Below, one piece after another: positions 62,150 through 64,000 of a DNA stretch of 64,000 bases (its first letter is position 1; the number at the start of each line of letters is the position of its first letter). A program made the translations under genes and the position numbers. The notes under the pieces were generated by a model that was given only the letters and a program-made list of their open reading frames with translations, was not told the DNA's origin and did no database searches. The DNA lies in NCBI GenBank assembly GCA_965247635.1, contig CBDFHJ010000008.1, positions 495,269-559,268 of the forward strand, in the 5' to 3' direction. Source of the DNA: CBDFHJ01 sp965247635 (GTDB lineage: Bacteria > Chloroflexota > Dehalococcoidia > Lucifugimonadales > Australimonadaceae).

Positions 62150-63532
62150 TTACCAGTTGCTGCTGGCACGAATGTCGTCCCAACTCTCCGCGTCCATCAT
62201 CTCGGACCACATCCTGTACTGGTTGCGCTGGTTCTGCTCGGAGGTGCCCTGGGAGACCAGCCCGTTCTGCATGAGGCCGACCCGTCCCAACACGGGGTGG
62301 GCCTTTATCTCATGCCCAAGGCCTATGGCGTAGTTGTACGGGTAGCGCCGTGCGATGGTGCCCTTGCTGGCCTTGTGGGCGTAGTTCCAGTTCTCCATGT
62401 CATCCGACTCGGTAAGCCCACCGGGGCCGCCGTAGCGGAGCATGAAATGTCGGATGAGGTCCTTTGCCGCCTGGGGCGCGTCGCGCTGCACGAAGTAGAA
62501 GCGCCACGTCTCGGTGTAGTCCGGCCCCTGGGGGTTCCACACGGCTACGGTATGGCTGTGGGTGCCCGTGGTCCCGTTGGGGAAGATAGTCCCCAGCCCA
62601 GGCCGGACCCGCGCCAGCTCGCCCAGCAGCTTCTGGCGTTTCTCGTACGCGTCCCTGAAATACGCTTCAACCTCCGGGTCGCTGGGGAAGGAAGAAGAGT
62701 AGGGAAGGTCTTCCAGGGCCATACCCGCCAGCCGCCCGCTGCCGTGGTGGGAGATGCTTCCCCCGGCGGACTGGAAGAGGAAGCGGTTGATGTCGGTGTT
62801 CCTGTTTCCAACTCCCATGTGCCGTCCCTGGCCGCCCCTCGGGCTGATACCCACCAAGTCCACCGAGCGGTGGCTGGGGTTGTGGTAGCCGTCGCCGATA
62901 AAGTTCTCTGCGCCGAACTTCCAGTTGCACGGCATGGTCCACTTGAGGACGCCGGGGATCACCTCCAGGTCCGCCTCCGACCCGTCCGGCTTGTCGAAGA
63001 ACATCCCCAGGAAGGGCTTCATGTCGCCGATGTACTCGTCGAAGGAGGGCGCCTTGGGGTCCCACGTCGCCCAGAGGGTGCCTTTGAAGTTGGCCAGCTG
63101 GGCCACCTCAACGAGGCCCCATTGCGACTTGTCCAGCTCCTCCCGGTACGCGTCCTTGTAGCGCGGCACGCCCACCAGTGAGCCATCGCCCGCGTAGCTC
63201 CACCCGTGGTACGGGCACGTGAACACCGGCGTGTTCCCCTCGTCGTACCGGCACACCTTCATCCCCCGATGACGACACGAGTTCAGGAATACGTGGACGG
63301 TATTGTCGCGGTCCCGGCTCAGGATGACCGACTCCTCCCCCATGCGCGAGACGAAGTAGTCACCGGGCTTGCGCACCTGGTCCTCCAACCCTATGAAGAG
63401 CCAAGCGCGAGCGAACACGCGCTCCTGCTCAATCTTGTAAAGCTCCTCATCGACGAAGATGTCTCGGCTGACAAAGCCTTTCTCCATGTCGACCAGGCTG
63501 GTTGCCGACGGATAACCTACGCTAAGGGCCAT
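62150..63532 (-). CDS. Rieske non-heme iron oxygenase, alpha subunit
   Basis: 460 residues from ATG 63532 (GAGGAGG; an ATG at 63553 is less likely). CRHRGMKVC/CPYHGWSY Rieske site, ENFIGDGYHNPSHRSVDLVG iron site with two His, GNIFPNGT-like GTIFPNGTTGT, and C-terminal EQNQRNQYRMWSEMMDAESWDD. Middle of a head-to-tail array of three paralogues with near-identical upstream leaders, indicating recent duplication. Confidence 0.94.
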   Translation of the reverse strand: MALSVGYPSATSLVDMEKGFVSRDIFVDEELYKIEQERVFARAWLFIGLEDQVRKPGDYFVSRMGEESVILSRDRDNTVHVFLNSCRHRGMKVCRYDEGNTPVFTCPYHGWSYAGDGSLVGVPRYKDAYREELDKSQWGLVEVAQLANFKGTLWATWDPKAPSFDEYIGDMKPFLGMFFDKPDGSEADLEVIPGVLKWTMPCNWKFGAENFIGDGYHNPSHRSVDLVGISPRGGQGRHMGVGNRNTDINRFLFQSAGGSISHHGSGRLAGMALEDLPYSSSFPSDPEVEAYFRDAYEKRQKLLGELARVRPGLGTIFPNGTTGTHSHTVAVWNPQGPDYTETWRFYFVQRDAPQAAKDLIRHFMLRYGGPGGLTESDDMENWNYAHKASKGTIARRYPYNYAIGLGHEIKAHPVLGRVGLMQNGLVSQGTSEQNQRNQYRMWSEMMDAESWDDIRASSNW

Positions 63533-63601
63533 TGCAGCACCTCCTCTTTTCACTCCCTGAACCCCGGAGGGACCAAGGATTTAAGTTGCGTCCAACCCCC
63601 G

Positions 63602-64000
63602 TTACCAGTTGCTGCTGGCACGAATATCGTCCCAGCTCTCGGCGTCCATGAACGTTGCCCACATCCTGTACGCGCCCCGCTGGTTCTGTTCGGACACGCC
63701 CTCGGTGACCAGGCCTCCACTCTTCATCAAGCCGACCCTTTCCAGCTCGGGGCGGCCTTTCATCTCGTGCCCATGGCCGATTCCGTAGTGATACGGGTAG
63801 CGGCCGGCGATGACGCCCTTGCTGGCCTTGTGGGCGTAGTTCCAGTTCTCCGAGTCGTCCTCTTCGGTCATGCCCGCCGGCCCGCCGTAGCGGATCATGT
63901 AGTGCCGGATGAGGTCTTTCACCTCCTGCGGTGCGTCGCGCTGGACCATGTACCAGCGCCACTGCTCAGTGTAGTCCGGCCCGTTGGGCTGCCACACGCA
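63602..64000 (-). CDS. Rieske oxygenase alpha subunit, C-terminal part (runs off window)
   Basis: Last about 133 residues of a third tandem paralogue (MWQPNGPDYTEQWRWYMVQR, then KASKGVIAGRYPYHYGIGHG, ending ASSNW). The 5' end is beyond position 64000. Confidence 0.9.
   Translation of the reverse strand, partial: CVWQPNGPDYTEQWRWYMVQRDAPQEVKDLIRHYMIRYGGPAGMTEEDDSENWNYAHKASKGVIAGRYPYHYGIGHGHEMKGRPELERVGLMKSGGLVTEGVSEQNQRGAYRMWATFMDAESWDDIRASSNW

Overview
The window is a high-GC bacterial chromosome segment. Tandem Rieske ring-hydroxylating oxygenases, an LLM-class flavin monooxygenase, an extradiol (VOC) dioxygenase, many Thr/Pro-linker surface beta-propellers and abundant dispersed palindromic repeats suggest a Chloroflexota genome of the Dehalococcoidia/SAR202 type. 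That assignment is inference; there is no rRNA in the window.

Layout. 1-12.5 kb: housekeeping and scattered metabolic genes (MoaB/Mog, TrmD, M1 aminopeptidase, aldo/keto reductase, MarR with its operator, ABC exporter). 13.0-20.1 kb: a selenium locus. A PhnD/C/E/E-type ABC importer faces a minus-strand operon selD-senA-senB, which should make the selenosugar and the hercynyl-selenium bond of selenoneine. SelD itself carries an in-frame UGA at its catalytic Cys position. A peroxiredoxin (1.3-1.8 kb) and a SelW-like Rdx protein (58.7-59.0 kb) also have in-frame UGA exactly at their redox-Cys positions, two of the three with good bacterial SECIS-like hairpins. The organism therefore very probably makes both selenocysteine and selenoneine.

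20.3-25.4 kb: an S9 peptidase, then IS256- and IS3-family elements. 25.4-27.4 kb: a decayed TolB-like lipoprotein gene. 27.6-34.6 kb: a tRNA-Arg gene and a 46-bp duplicate of its 3' half bracket a small island with defence-like content: an AAA ATPase followed by a PIN-like gene (split by a stack of nested ISs), an EVE-like/PD-(D/E)XK nuclease and an XRE remnant.

34.8-43.4 kb: DUF402 protein, RNase D, Rieske oxygenase, a broken alpha/beta hydrolase, amidohydrolase, class-V aminotransferase and SDR. 43.5-46.9 kb: an MFS gene cut by IS256 and a 5'-truncated sugar-dehydrogenase-like surface protein. 47.1-57.1 kb: a compact, almost wholly minus-strand provirus-like element. It has an FtsK/HerA-type packaging ATPase, two small candidate capsid proteins, small membrane proteins, a repeat-bearing membrane protein, a Gly-rich fibre-like protein, tyrosine and serine recombinases, a DNA methyltransferase and many Zn-ribbon miniproteins. 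No terminase, portal or tail gene is seen, so it may be an undescribed tailless, membrane-containing phage lineage. 57.4-64 kb: LLM monooxygenase, SelW-like selenoprotein, VOC dioxygenase and an array of three Rieske oxygenase paralogues, one frameshifted and one running off the edge.
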